A stretch of DNA of 64,000 nucleotides, taken from assembly GCF_043195135.1 (NCBI RefSeq), contig NZ_JBAFWP010000007.1. One strand, 5' to 3'. Under the pieces are notes generated by a model. The model was given only the letters and a program-made list of their open reading frames with translations, was not told where the DNA came from and searched no databases. The DNA is from NCEH01 sp043195135. Its GTDB lineage: Bacteria; Pseudomonadota; Alphaproteobacteria; Rhizobiales; Xanthobacteraceae. A program made the position numbers and the translations under genes. Positions 31,881-41,490 of this stretch are shown here, piece by piece (within the stretch, counting starts at the first letter, position 1; each line of letters begins with the position of its first letter).

Positions 31881-33320
31881 ATGCTCCCTGATACCAAGCC
31901 CGGTCCGCTCGCCGTCATCGGCGATGTCATGGTGGATCGCTACATCCTCGGCTCGGTTTCGCGCATCTCGCCCGAGGCGCCGGTGCCCGTCCTCCTGCAT
32001 GGCGCGGAACGCATCGTGCCGGGCGGGGCGGCGAATGTCGCCGCCAATGCCGCCGCCATGGGCGCGCCGATCCGCCTTGTCGGGCTCGTCGGGGCCGATG
32101 GGGAGGCCGACCAGCTGCGCGCCGCGCTCGGCCCCTATGCGCTGATTGATCTCTCCGGCCTGGTCGTCGATGCCACCCGCCCCACCGTCACCAAGACGCG
32201 GGTGATGAGCGGGCGCCAGCAGATCGTCCGCATCGATGCCGAGATGTCTTCCCCGCCGTCCGCCGCCGTGGAGGACGCCTTGATCGCCGCCGCAAGCCGC
32301 GCCATGGCCGGCTGCCGGGTGGTGGTGCTCTCCGATTATGCCAAGGGCGTGCTCGGCGACCGTGTCGTCGCCGCCGTGCTGGCCGAGGCGCGGACGCTCG
32401 GTGTGCCGGTGATCGTCGATCCCAAGCGCCGCACCTTCGAGGCCTATCGCGGCGCGACTTTGGTGACGCCCAACCGGCGCGAATTGAGCGAGGCCACCGG
32501 CCTGCCGGACGAGACCGATTCCGACGCCGAGCATGCGGCACAGGCGGCGAGCGCCCAGTTCGGCGGTGATGTGCTGGTGACGCGGGCGGAAAAGGGCATG
32601 ACGCTCTGGCGCCGCAACGGCACCGTGCTCCATGTGCCGGCCGAGGCGCGCGAGGTGTTCGATGTGTCCGGCGCCGGCGATACGGCGCTGGCCGCGCTCG
32701 CCTTGTCGCTGGCCTGCGGCCTCGCCCTGGAAGCGAGCGTTCCGGTCGCCAATGCCGCCGCCGCCATCGCGGTCGCCAAGCTGGGCACGGCGGTGGTGAC
32801 GCGCGCGGAACTCACCGCCGCCCTGCATCGCTCGGTGCCGCAGCTGGAGCCGGCGGGCGCCCTGGTGGCGCGGGACAAGGCGCGCGCCATCATCGACCGC
32901 TGGCGGGCGAGCGGGGCGCGCATCGTCTTCACCAACGGCTGTTTCGATCTGCTGCATCCCGGCCATGTGGGCATGCTGGAAGCGGCGGCAGCCCAGGGCG
33001 ACCGGCTGGTGGTGGGGCTCAACACCGACGCCTCGGTGCGCCGCCTGAAGGGGCCGACCCGTCCGCTCCAGGATGAGGCGGCGCGCGCGCGGGTGATCGG
33101 CGCCATGCGCTGCGTGGATCTGGTGGTCCTGTTCGAGGAGGACACGCCGCTGGAAATCATCACGGCCCTGCTGCCGGACGTGCTGGTGAAGGGGGCGGAC
33201 TACAAGCCCGAGGATGTGGTCGGCGCCGATATCGTCATCGCCAATGGCGGAAAGCTGGTGCTCGCCGATCTCACGCCCGGCCAATCCACCTCGACGCTGG
33301 TTGCGAAAGCCAGAAGCTGA
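31881..33320 (+). CDS. hldE: Bifunctional heptose-7-phosphate kinase/adenylyltransferase
   Basis: 479-residue two-domain enzyme. The N-terminal PfkB-type kinase (about 1-315; IGDVMVDRYILGSVSRISPEAPVPV, then DVSGAGDTALAALA) phosphorylates D-glycero-D-manno-heptose 7-phosphate at C1. The C-terminal nucleotidyltransferase (about 340-479; TNGCFDLLHPGHVGML) adds AMP. With hldD it completes the last steps to the heptosyl donor; gmhA and gmhB are not in the window. ATG 31881 has AGGA ten bases upstream; a TTG at 31860 is an alternative. Confidence 0.94.
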   Translation: MLPDTKPGPLAVIGDVMVDRYILGSVSRISPEAPVPVLLHGAERIVPGGAANVAANAAAMGAPIRLVGLVGADGEADQLRAALGPYALIDLSGLVVDATRPTVTKTRVMSGRQQIVRIDAEMSSPPSAAVEDALIAAASRAMAGCRVVVLSDYAKGVLGDRVVAAVLAEARTLGVPVIVDPKRRTFEAYRGATLVTPNRRELSEATGLPDETDSDAEHAAQAASAQFGGDVLVTRAEKGMTLWRRNGTVLHVPAEAREVFDVSGAGDTALAALALSLACGLALEASVPVANAAAAIAVAKLGTAVVTRAELTAALHRSVPQLEPAGALVARDKARAIIDRWRASGARIVFTNGCFDLLHPGHVGMLEAAAAQGDRLVVGLNTDASVRRLKGPTRPLQDEAARARVIGAMRCVDLVVLFEEDTPLEIITALLPDVLVKGADYKPEDVVGADIVIANGGKLVLADLTPGQSTSTLVAKARS

Positions 33321-33370
33321 GATCGAGGGGCGGGCGGTTGCGACGCCGGGCGGTGGCCTTATAGTCGGCG

Positions 33371-33540
33371 CGTCGTCGGTTCCTTCGGGATCAAAAGGGA
33401 ACGCGGTGCGGGAGGTTTTCTCCTTATGCCGCGGCTGCCCCCGCAACTGTCGGCGGAGAGCAAACCCGCGAACCACTGAGGCCAGCCTCGGGAAGGGCGG
33501 GGGCGCACGGATCCGCGAGCCAGGAGACCTGCCGAAGACG
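33371..33540 (+). ncRNA. Cobalamin (B12) riboswitch
   Basis: The leader shows the conserved elements in order: GGTTCC and AAAGGGAACGCGGTGCGGG, then GCCGCGGCTGCCCCCGCAACTGT, CCACTG with GGGAAGGGC, and the B12 box AGCCAGGAGACCTGCC at 33518-33533. CGTC at the 5' end can pair with GACG at the 3' end to close the structure. A GCCCG-TTCAT-CGGGC hairpin (33545-33559) follows as a possible expression platform. It precedes cobP by about 130 bases and would turn off cob genes when adenosylcobalamin is plentiful. Confidence 0.93.
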
Positions 33541-33670
33541 CCAAGCCCGTTCATCGGGCGCCACGTGCCGGCTCTCGGTGGGAGGGCCAGGGAGAGGGTT
33601 TGATGTTCGGTCGGCCCACGGCGGCCAGGGCGCCGCGTTTCCGTTGCTCTGAGCGCTTCGAGGTTTCGGC

Positions 33671-34213
33671 TTGAGCGCGATCATCGCCGATGCGCGGGGG
33701 CGGATCGTGCTGGTGCTCGGCGGCGCGCGTTCGGGCAAGAGCCGCTATGCCGAGCAGCGGGTGGAAGCGGCCGCGCCGCCCTTCGCTTATGTGGCGACGG
33801 CCCAGGCCTTCGACGCCGAAATGAGCGAGCGCATCCGCCTGCACCAGGCGCGGCGCGATGCGCGCTGGATCTCCCACGACGCGCCGTTCGATGCCGCCGA
33901 TCTCGTCCGGGTCCTGCCGCCCGACACGCCGCTGCTGCTGGATTGCCTCACCTTGTGGCTCACCAACCATATGCTGGCCGAACACGATCTCGCAGCGGAG
34001 GAAGATCGCCTCGTCGCGGCGATCACCGCCCGCGCCGGGCTCAGCGTGATGGTGGCCAACGAAGTGGGGCTCGGCATCGTGCCGGACAATGCCCTCGCCC
34101 GCCGGTTTCGCGACGCCGCCGGCCGGCTCAACCAGCGCATGGCCGCCCTGGCCCATGAAGTGATCTTCATGGTGGCCGGGCTGCCGATGATCGTGAAGGA
34201 CACGCCTCGATGA
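33671..34213 (+). CDS. cobP: Adenosylcobinamide kinase/phosphate guanylyltransferase
   Basis: 180-residue bifunctional CobP/CobU activating adenosylcobinamide for nucleotide-loop assembly. P-loop GGARSGKSRYAE at residues 17-28; DCLTLWLTN and VANEVGLGIVP are the other family motifs. TTG start. First gene after the cobalamin riboswitch; its stop overlaps the cobO ATG by four bases. Confidence 0.93.
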   Translation: MSAIIADARGRIVLVLGGARSGKSRYAEQRVEAAAPPFAYVATAQAFDAEMSERIRLHQARRDARWISHDAPFDAADLVRVLPPDTPLLLDCLTLWLTNHMLAEHDLAAEEDRLVAAITARAGLSVMVANEVGLGIVPDNALARRFRDAAGRLNQRMAALAHEVIFMVAGLPMIVKDTPR

Positions 34214-34839
34214 GCGATGAAACCGAAACCGGCCCCGACGCGGCCGAGGCCGCCCGCCATCGGGAAAAAATGGCCAAGCGCAAGGCGGTGCAGGACGCCG
34301 AGGTGGCCGGGAAGACCGTGGAGAAGGGCTTGCTGATCGTCCACACCGGGCCGGGCAAGGGCAAGAGCACGGCGGCCTTCGGGCTGGCGCTGCGCATGCT
34401 CGGCTATGGCCGCAAAGTGGGCGTCGTGCAATTCATCAAGGGCGCCTGGCACACCGGCGAGAAGGACGCCTTCGCCGCCTTCGGCGATCGCGTGCGCTGG
34501 CACACAATGGGCGAGGGCTTCACCTGGGAGACGCAGGACCTCGCCCGCGACACCGCCGCCGCCGCCCGCGCGTTCGACAAGGCCCGCGAACTGCTCGCCG
34601 ACGAAACCCTCTCCCTGATCGTGCTGGACGAACTGAACATCGCCCTGCGCTACGGCTATCTCGACCTTGCCGACGTGGTGGCGACGCTGAAAGCCCGCCG
34701 GGGCGACCTGCATGTCGTCGTCACCGGCCGCAACGCCAAGCCGGAGCTTCTGGAAGCCGCCGACCTCGTGACCGAGATGGGCTTGGTGAAGCATCATTTC
34801 TCCGCCGGCGTGAAGGCGCAGGCCGGCATCGAATTCTGA
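34210..34839 (+). CDS. cobO: Cob(I)yrinic acid a,c-diamide adenosyltransferase
   Basis: 209-residue CobA/CobO-type enzyme that adds the adenosyl group to the cobalt. Walker A THTGPGKGKSTAAFG-like loop at residues 46-57, preceded by the MAKRKAVQDAEV N-terminal segment; VLDELNIALRYGYL and VVTGRNAKPELLEAADLVTEM are conserved. Stop and the cobQ start share one base (TGATG), indicating coupling. Confidence 0.94.
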   Translation: MSDETETGPDAAEAARHREKMAKRKAVQDAEVAGKTVEKGLLIVHTGPGKGKSTAAFGLALRMLGYGRKVGVVQFIKGAWHTGEKDAFAAFGDRVRWHTMGEGFTWETQDLARDTAAAARAFDKARELLADETLSLIVLDELNIALRYGYLDLADVVATLKARRGDLHVVVTGRNAKPELLEAADLVTEMGLVKHHFSAGVKAQAGIEF

Positions 34840-36299
34840 TGGCCGCCCGAGCGCTGATGTTCCAGGGCACCGGCTCGGACGTGGGCAAGAGCCTGCTGGT
34901 GGCCGGCCTTGCCCGCGCCTTCGCCAATCGCGGCCTGAGCGTGCGACCGTTCAAGCCGCAGAACATGTCGAACAATGCCGCCGTGACCGCCGACGGCGGC
35001 GAGATCGGCCGCGCGCAGGCGCTTCAGGCCCGGGCCGCGCGGGTGGCCTTGAGCGTGAACATGAACCCGGTGCTGCTGAAGCCGCAGAGCGAAGTCGGCG
35101 CGCAGGTTGTGGTGCAGGGCAGGGTCCTCACCACCGCCAAGGCCAGCGCCTACCAGGGCCTGAAGCAGAGTCTCATGCCCGCCGTGCTGGAGAGCTTCGC
35201 GCGGCTGAAGGGCGAGGCCGACCTCGTGCTGGTGGAAGGGGCGGGCAGCGCCTCCGAAGTCAATCTTCGGCGCAACGACATCGCCAACATGGGCTTCGCC
35301 CGTGCCGCCGACGTGCCGGTGGTGCTGATCGGCGACATCGACCGGGGCGGCGTCATCGCGAGCCTCGTCGGCACCAAGACGGTGCTGGCCGCCGAGGATG
35401 CCGCGCTGATCGCCGGCTTCGTGGTGAACAAGTTCCGGGGCGATCCCGCCTTGTTCGCCGACGGCATGGCGTTGGTGGCGCAGCATACCGGCTGGGCCGC
35501 GCTCGGCCTCATCCCGCATTTCCCCGCCGCCGCGCGCCTGCCGGCGGAAGATGCGCTGGCGCTCCAGGGGCCGCCGCCGGCAAAGCCCAACGCCAAGGTG
35601 CGGATCGCGGTGCCGATCCTGCCCCATGTCTCCAATTTCGACGATCTCGACCCCCTGGATGCGGAGCCGGCGGTGGAGGTGGTGCGCCTGCGGCCGGGCG
35701 ACAGCCTGCCGGTGGACACCGACCTCGTGCTGCTGATCGGCTCGAAGGCGACGATCTCCGATCTCGCGGCGCTGAAATCCAGCGGGCTGCATCACGACAT
35801 CATCGCCCATGCCCGGCGCGGCGGGCGGGTTCTGGGCCTGTGTGGCGGCTACCAGATGCTCGGGCGGTGGGTGGCCGATCCCGACGGCATCGAGGGTCCG
35901 CCGGGCCGCGCCGCGGGGCTCGGGCTGCTGAATGTGGAAACGGTGCTCGCGGGCGAGAAGCGTCTGGTCGCCGTGGCCGGGCAGTCCTGCCTTCAGGCGC
36001 CCTTCGCCGGCTATGAGATGCACATGGGCGAGACCACGGGCGCGGACACCGCCCGGCCTTTCTCGCGCCTCTCGACCGGCGACGCGGACGGCGCCACCTC
36101 CGCAGACGGGCGTATCATGGGCAGCTATGTGCATGGCCTGTTTGCGCACGATGCCCAGCGCGCTGCCTGGCTCGCCGCGCTGGGCGCCGGCGCGCCGCAA
36201 ATCTCATACGAGGCGCAGGTGGACGAGACCCTGGATGCGCTCGCCGCGCATCTGGAAGCCCACCTGGACCTCGACCTTCTGCTCAGCCTCGCGCGATGA
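34839..36299 (+). CDS. cobQ: Cobyric acid synthase
   Basis: 486-residue CobQ that amidates four carboxyls of adenosylcobyrinic a,c-diamide with glutamine. N-terminal P-loop-like GTGSDVGKSLLVAGL; C-terminal class I amidotransferase domain with nucleophile Cys335 in VLGLCGGYQMLG and a catalytic His in YVHGLFAH. It overlaps the convergent cobD by 17 bases at their 3' ends. Confidence 0.95.
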   Translation: MAARALMFQGTGSDVGKSLLVAGLARAFANRGLSVRPFKPQNMSNNAAVTADGGEIGRAQALQARAARVALSVNMNPVLLKPQSEVGAQVVVQGRVLTTAKASAYQGLKQSLMPAVLESFARLKGEADLVLVEGAGSASEVNLRRNDIANMGFARAADVPVVLIGDIDRGGVIASLVGTKTVLAAEDAALIAGFVVNKFRGDPALFADGMALVAQHTGWAALGLIPHFPAAARLPAEDALALQGPPPAKPNAKVRIAVPILPHVSNFDDLDPLDAEPAVEVVRLRPGDSLPVDTDLVLLIGSKATISDLAALKSSGLHHDIIAHARRGGRVLGLCGGYQMLGRWVADPDGIEGPPGRAAGLGLLNVETVLAGEKRLVAVAGQSCLQAPFAGYEMHMGETTGADTARPFSRLSTGDADGATSADGRIMGSYVHGLFAHDAQRAAWLAALGAGAPQISYEAQVDETLDALAAHLEAHLDLDLLLSLAR

Positions 36300-37254
36300 C
36301 CACCAGCACGGCGCAGAACAAGGCGAGGCCCATGAGGAGGCGGCTCGCGATCCGGTAGAGATGGAGGGCGGAGCGGATGTCGGCGGCATCGATCTCGCGC
36401 CGGCCGTCGCCCATGAAGGGCAGGTCGGCGGGCACGCCGGCATAGGTGCGCGGGCCCGCAATGGCGATGCCGAGGGCGCCGGCCATGGCCGCTTCCGGCC
36501 ATCCGGCATTGGGCGAGCGGTGCTTGCCGGCATCGCGCCGCACCGCGCGCCAGGCCCCCGCCGGCGATGCGCCTTGCATGAAGACGGCGGCGGCGATGAT
36601 CAGCAGGCCGGAGAGGCGCGAGGCGGGGAGATTCACCAGATCGTCGAGCCGCGCCGAGGCCCAGCCGAACGCCTCGTGGCGCGGCGTGCGATGGCCGATC
36701 ATGCTGTCCGCGGTATTGATGGCCTTGTAGGCCGCGATGCCGGGCAGGCCGGCCATGGCCATCCAGAAGGCAGGGGCCACGACGCCGTCGGAGAAATTCT
36801 CCGCCAGGCTTTCGATGGCCGCCCGGGTGACGCCCGCCTCATCGAGCTGGGCCGGATCGCGCCCCACGATGCGCGAGACCGTGGCGCGCCCCGCTTCGAG
36901 CCCGTGGACCTCCAGCGCCTCGGCGACCGCCGCCACATGCTCGTGCAGCGAACGGCGGGCCAGCAGGGACGAGCCGACGAGCGCGGTGAGGATCACCCCA
37001 CCCGGAAACAGGTCGAGCACATCCGCGAGGAGGGCCGCCGGAATGGCGGCGCTCGCGATCAGCACCAGCAGCGCCAGCACGCCCCGCATGCGCCGGCGGG
37101 CAAAGCTCAGCTCCGCCCGGTTCCAGGCCAGGTCGAGGGCGGAAATCAACCGGCCGATCCAGATGACGGGGTGGCCGATCAGGTTCAGCAGGCGGACCGG
37201 ATAGCCGAACCACGCCTCGATGGCGAGCGCCAGGAAAGTCAGCAGGAAGGTCAA
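36283..37254 (-). CDS. cobD: Adenosylcobinamide-phosphate synthase
   Basis: 323-residue membrane enzyme (CbiB/CobD) that couples the aminopropanol arm to adenosylcobyric acid. Starts MTFLLTFLALAIEAWFGYPVRLLNLIGHPVIWIG, with SLAENFSDGVVAPAFWMA conserved. Several hydrophobic segments. The only start matching the family N-terminus is a TTG at 37254 without a clear ribosome site, so the true start is uncertain. It is not preceded by an obvious B12 riboswitch, unlike cobP. Confidence 0.9.
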   Translation of the reverse strand: MTFLLTFLALAIEAWFGYPVRLLNLIGHPVIWIGRLISALDLAWNRAELSFARRRMRGVLALLVLIASAAIPAALLADVLDLFPGGVILTALVGSSLLARRSLHEHVAAVAEALEVHGLEAGRATVSRIVGRDPAQLDEAGVTRAAIESLAENFSDGVVAPAFWMAMAGLPGIAAYKAINTADSMIGHRTPRHEAFGWASARLDDLVNLPASRLSGLLIIAAAVFMQGASPAGAWRAVRRDAGKHRSPNAGWPEAAMAGALGIAIAGPRTYAGVPADLPFMGDGRREIDAADIRSALHLYRIASRLLMGLALFCAVLVVIARG

Positions 37255-37568
37255 GGCGATCGGGCCCGTTGGTAGCGGGCCGCATGCACGCCGCCCAGGT
37301 CAGGTTTAGACCAAGGCCGACGGGCGAGGGAACCCCCTCGTCGGCGAACGGCCGGCGAAGGGATGCAAGTCGGCGATATCCGCCGAATACCGCGGAACAC
37401 AGCAGAAATCGCGGATTCGGCCGATATCCGGCATCGATCTGCCCGAAATCACGGCTTCATCGGCCGTAGAGGCGCGGAAAAGCGCCAGGAAACCCCGTTC
37501 GTCGGCAGGATTTTCCGCGCCGCGTGCGTCACCGGGAGCGCTGAAGCGTCTCGATGGTATGATGGGGC
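37255..37568. other. 314-bp non-coding gap between cobD and cysNC
   Basis: No supported gene. It holds two related short dyads, CGGCGATATCCGCCG at about 37372-37386 and GGCCGATATCCGG at about 37418-37430, plus GAGGGAACCCCCTC at about 37325-37338. These could be operators or RNA stems for the cobD leader; I recognise no known riboswitch class. Confidence 0.4.
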
Positions 37569-39479
37569 CTAGATGGTCCAGTCCCCCGCATCCTCATCCC
37601 GGTGCAGGTAGTTGCGTTCGGAGAGATAGTTGAACACCTGCTCCGCCAATTCCTCCGCCGATTTCTCGCCGCCCGCGAGGCGCAGTTCCGGAGAGTCCGG
37701 TGTCTCATAGGGGCTGTCGATGCCGGTAAAATTGGCGAGAAGGCCCTGGCGCGCTTTTTTATACAATCCCTTCGGATCGCGCTGCTCGGCGATGTCCAGC
37801 GGCGTATCGACAAACACTTCGATAAACTCGCCCTCGCTCAAAAGCTCCCGGGCCATTTGCCGGTCCGCCTTGAATGGCGAGATGAAGGAGACCAGCACCA
37901 CGAGTCCCGCATCCACAAATAGACGCGCCACCTCCGCCACCCGCCGGATGTTTTCCACCCGGTCGGCATCTGTAAAACCAAGGTCCTTGTTCAGACCGTG
38001 GCGGACATTGTCTCCATCGAGCATGTAAGTGTGGCGCCCGGCGGCATAGAGCTTCTTTTCCACCAGGGAGGCGATGGTGGATTTACCGGATCCCGACAAA
38101 CCGGTGAACCACAATACGGCCGGTCTCTGATGCTTCAGGGTCGCTCTTGCTTCCTTGGAGACGTCGAGCGCCTGCCAATGCACATTGGTGGCCCGCCGCA
38201 GCGCGAACTGGACCATGCCGGCGCCGACCGTCTGGTTGCTCAGCCGGTCGATGACGATAAAGGCACCGGTTTCCGGCACATCCGCGAAGGCATCGAAAGA
38301 AAGGGCGTCGCGGCTCGCAACATTCACCACGCCGACTTCGTTCAGCGTGAGCGTCTTTGCCGCCAGCTTCTGGAACGTATTGACGTCCACCTTATGCTTT
38401 ATTTCCGTGAAGGTGGCGCCGACGGTCCGGGTGCCCATCTTGATCAGATAGGGCCGGCCGGGCAGCAGCGGTTCATCATGCATCCAGATGATCTGCGCCG
38501 CGAACTGGTCCGCCCGCTCCGGCCGATGGACCGCATCGGCGAGGATGTCCCCGCGCGAGACGTCCACCTCGTCGGTCAGAGTCACCGTAACCGCTTGTCC
38601 CGCAACAGCTTCTGCCAGATCGCCGTCGCGGGTGACGATCGATTTGACGTGGGTGGTGCGGCCGGAACCGGCGACCACGACGCTGTCGCCCGGCCGCACG
38701 GACCCGCTGACGATGGTGCCGGAAAACCCGCGAAAATCCAGGTTGGGCCGGTTAACCCATTGTACCGGAAGGCGGAATGGGCGCGAGACCGCCTTCTCGG
38801 CGACGTCCACGTTTTCCAGGTATTCGACCAATGCGGGGCCGCGATACCAGGGCGTGTTGGCGCTGCGGGCCATGATATTGTCGCCATAGCGCGCCGAAAG
38901 CGGCACCGCCTGGAAGGTCTCGAAGCCGAGGGGCTCGATCAGCTTGGTATATTCGGAGACGATTTCCTCGAACCGGCTCTGCGAAAACTGGACGAGGTCG
39001 ATCTTGTTCACCGCCAGAACCACATGGCGGATGCCGAGCAGCGAGACGATGAAGGAATGGCGCCGGGTCTGGGTCAGCAATCCTTGCCGCGCATCAACGA
39101 GGATGACGGCGAGATCCGAATTGGAGGCCCCGGTCGCCATATTGCGGGTATATTGCTCATGCCCCGGCGTATCGGCGACGATGAACTTGCGCCGCTCGGT
39201 ATTGAAGAAGCGATAGGCCACATCGATGGTGATGCCCTGTTCGCGTTCCGCGGCGAGGCCGTCCACAAGCAATGCGAAGTCGAGTTCGTCACCGGCGGTG
39301 CCGTGCTTGCGTGAATCCTGCGCCAGGGTCGCGATCTGATCGTCGAACAGCAGCTTGGTGTCGTAGAGCAGGCGGCCGATGAGCGTGGATTTTCCATCAT
39401 CCACGCTGCCGCAGGTGAGGAAGCGCAGCAGGCTCTTGCCTTCGGTTGCGAACAGTTCCGTGAGCGGAGCGACGTTCAT
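37569..39479 (-). CDS. cysN: Bifunctional sulfate adenylyltransferase subunit 1/APS kinase
   Basis: 636-residue CysNC fusion. Residues 1-about 440 are the GTPase subunit of ATP sulfurylase (P-loop GSVDDGKST at 24-32; DTPGHEQY; NKIDL), which drives APS formation with CysD. Residues about 451-636 are APS kinase (FTGLSGSGKST; DGDNVRHGLNKDLGF; SFISPFKADR with the phospho-Ser position), producing PAPS. It directly follows cysD in the operon (one-base overlap). PAPS may serve assimilation or sulfated envelope molecules. Confidence 0.95.
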   Translation of the reverse strand: MNVAPLTELFATEGKSLLRFLTCGSVDDGKSTLIGRLLYDTKLLFDDQIATLAQDSRKHGTAGDELDFALLVDGLAAEREQGITIDVAYRFFNTERRKFIVADTPGHEQYTRNMATGASNSDLAVILVDARQGLLTQTRRHSFIVSLLGIRHVVLAVNKIDLVQFSQSRFEEIVSEYTKLIEPLGFETFQAVPLSARYGDNIMARSANTPWYRGPALVEYLENVDVAEKAVSRPFRLPVQWVNRPNLDFRGFSGTIVSGSVRPGDSVVVAGSGRTTHVKSIVTRDGDLAEAVAGQAVTVTLTDEVDVSRGDILADAVHRPERADQFAAQIIWMHDEPLLPGRPYLIKMGTRTVGATFTEIKHKVDVNTFQKLAAKTLTLNEVGVVNVASRDALSFDAFADVPETGAFIVIDRLSNQTVGAGMVQFALRRATNVHWQALDVSKEARATLKHQRPAVLWFTGLSGSGKSTIASLVEKKLYAAGRHTYMLDGDNVRHGLNKDLGFTDADRVENIRRVAEVARLFVDAGLVVLVSFISPFKADRQMARELLSEGEFIEVFVDTPLDIAEQRDPKGLYKKARQGLLANFTGIDSPYETPDSPELRLAGGEKSAEELAEQVFNYLSERNYLHRDEDAGDWTI

Positions 39480-40396
39480 CAGAAATAGCCCTCGCGCTTC
39501 TTCTTTTCCATCGAAGCGGCATCGTCATGATCGATCAGCCGGCCGGACCGCTCGGAGGTGCGCGCCACCAGCATTTCCTGCACGATGTCTTCCAGCGTGG
39601 TCGCCGTGCTGTCGATGGCGGCCGTCAGCGGATAGCAGCCGAGCGTGCGGAAGCGGATCATGCGGTGTTCCGGCGTTTCGCCCGGCAAAAGCGGCATGCG
39701 CGCATCGTCCACCATGATCATCTGACCGTCGCGCCAGACAATCGGGCGCTTGGCGGCAAAATAGAGCGGCACGATGGGAATGCGTTCGGCCAATATATAT
39801 TGCCAGATATCCAGCTCGGTCCAATTGGAGAGCGGGAAGACACGAATGGATTCTCCCGGCTTTACCCGGGCGTTGTAGAGGTTCCATAGTTCGGGCCGCT
39901 GGTTCTTTGGGTCCCAGCCGTGATTGGCGGTGCGGAACGAGAACACGCGCTCCTTCGCGCGGCTCTTTTCCTCGTCGCGCCGCGCGCCGCCGAAGGCCGC
40001 GTCGAAGCCATGCTGCGTCAGCGCCTCCTTGAGCGCATCGGTCTTCATGACGTTGGTATAGAGCGAGGATCCGTGATCGAACGGGTTGATCCCCTGCGCC
40101 AAGCCCTCCTGGTTGGTATGGACCAAAAGGTCGAACCCCAGCGTCTTCGCCATCTCGTCCCGGAAGGCGATCATCTCGCGGAACTTCCAGGTGGTATCCA
40201 CATGCAGGAGCGGGAAGGGGGGCTTCGAGGGGTAGAAGGCCTTCATCGCAAGATGAAGCATCACCGCCGAATCCTTGCCGATCGAATAGAGCATCACCGG
40301 ATTGCGGGATTCAGCCGCGACCTCGCGCAGGATGAAGATCGATTCCGATTCAAGACGCTGAAGATGCGTCAGTCGATTGGGCGACACGTTCGGCAT
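39479..40396 (-). CDS. cysD: Sulfate adenylyltransferase subunit 2
   Basis: 305-residue ATP-pyrophosphatase-type subunit of ATP sulfurylase. PP-loop in YSIGKDSAVMLHLAMKAF; DGQMIMVDDARMPLLPGE and the C-terminal KKKREGYF are typical of CysD. It pairs with the following CysNC and lies 39 bases after cysQ on the same strand. Confidence 0.96.
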   Translation of the reverse strand: MPNVSPNRLTHLQRLESESIFILREVAAESRNPVMLYSIGKDSAVMLHLAMKAFYPSKPPFPLLHVDTTWKFREMIAFRDEMAKTLGFDLLVHTNQEGLAQGINPFDHGSSLYTNVMKTDALKEALTQHGFDAAFGGARRDEEKSRAKERVFSFRTANHGWDPKNQRPELWNLYNARVKPGESIRVFPLSNWTELDIWQYILAERIPIVPLYFAAKRPIVWRDGQMIMVDDARMPLLPGETPEHRMIRFRTLGCYPLTAAIDSTATTLEDIVQEMLVARTSERSGRLIDHDDAASMEKKKREGYF

Positions 40397-40435
40397 TCCT
40401 TGTTGTCTCGGCCGCCGTCCGGCCTGGAGGGCGGC

Positions 40436-41272
40436 TTAGCCGCCGGCACGGGCGGATGAAGGCCGCACCAGATTGCGATCGCCATAAGCGACGAAATGGG
40501 GATTGGCGAAGGGCGCTTCCCCCGCCTGCAAGCACCGCCCGTAGGTGAGCGGGCGGCCGTCCATGGTGGTCACCACGCCCCCCGCCGCGCGCAGAACGGC
40601 GTCGCCGGCGGCGGTATCCCATTCCATCGTGCGGCCGAGGCGGGGATAGAGATCCGCCGCGCCCTCCGCCAGGAGGCAGAATTTCAGCGAGGAGCCGGCG
40701 GCGACGAACGAATCCACCTGGAATTGGCCGAGCCAGTCGCTGGTTTCAACCGTGCCGTGGGAGCGGCTGCCGATGGCGGAGAGCCGGGCAGGGGCGTTGC
40801 GCACCTTGATGGGCGCGAGCGAGGCCAAGCGGTCGTCACGCACCTCGCCCTTCCAGGCGCCGGAGCCGACCGCCCCGGCATAAAGCACGCCCAGGGCGGG
40901 TGCATAGACCACCCCCGCGCTCGGCGCGCCCTGCTCGATGAGGGCGATATTGACCGTGAATTCGCCGTTGCGGGAAACGAATTCCCTTGTCCCGTCGAGG
41001 GGATCCACGAGAAAGAAACGCGTCCCCGCATCCGGGATGCGACCGGCGGCCGCCTCCTCCTCGGCGACCACGGGAATATCGGGATAGAGGCGCGCCAGTC
41101 CCTCCAGGATCAAAGCCTCGGCATCGCGGTCCGCCTGCGTCACCTGCGAGGCGTCGGCCTTCTCGCTGACGCTGAAATCTGTGGCATAGATGTCGAGAAT
41201 GACACGGCCGGCGCGCAGGGCCAGCGAGACAAGCCCCGAGACCAGTTCGGGAACGGGAGAAACCTGAGCCAT
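40436..41272 (-). CDS. cysQ: 3'(2'),5'-bisphosphate nucleotidase
   Basis: 278-residue inositol-monophosphatase-superfamily enzyme that removes phosphate from PAP, the by-product of PAPS use. Metal-binding motifs: VAEEE and DPLDGTREFVSRNGEFTVNIALIE, then the C-terminal WDTAAGDAVLRAAGG. ATG 41272 (MAQVSPVPEL) is chosen; an upstream open stretch lacks homology. Placement before cysD-cysNC fits PAP recycling in the same pathway. Confidence 0.92.
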   Translation of the reverse strand: MAQVSPVPELVSGLVSLALRAGRVILDIYATDFSVSEKADASQVTQADRDAEALILEGLARLYPDIPVVAEEEAAAGRIPDAGTRFFLVDPLDGTREFVSRNGEFTVNIALIEQGAPSAGVVYAPALGVLYAGAVGSGAWKGEVRDDRLASLAPIKVRNAPARLSAIGSRSHGTVETSDWLGQFQVDSFVAAGSSLKFCLLAEGAADLYPRLGRTMEWDTAAGDAVLRAAGGVVTTMDGRPLTYGRCLQAGEAPFANPHFVAYGDRNLVRPSSARAGG

Positions 41273-41490
41273 GGGCGCGCGCTGAAACCAATCCTGTCGG
41301 CTGCAAACTAATCGTCCCTTCCCACGTTTGCAATGTGGATGCGGGAAATTAAACATATCACATATTTTCGACGTTTATTGTGAAATGCAAACCGCGGCCT
41401 CCGCACGCCCGGGGTCTCGTTCTGCGCCGCAGACCGTGCCATAACGCGGCCGCTGGATCGGGCGGGCCAAACAAGTGCAGGAGAACGTGC

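Noticed and set aside
30786..33554. Minus-strand open frame of about 920 codons opposite hldD and hldE
   Set aside because: Composition and position show it is the complement of two well-supported genes.
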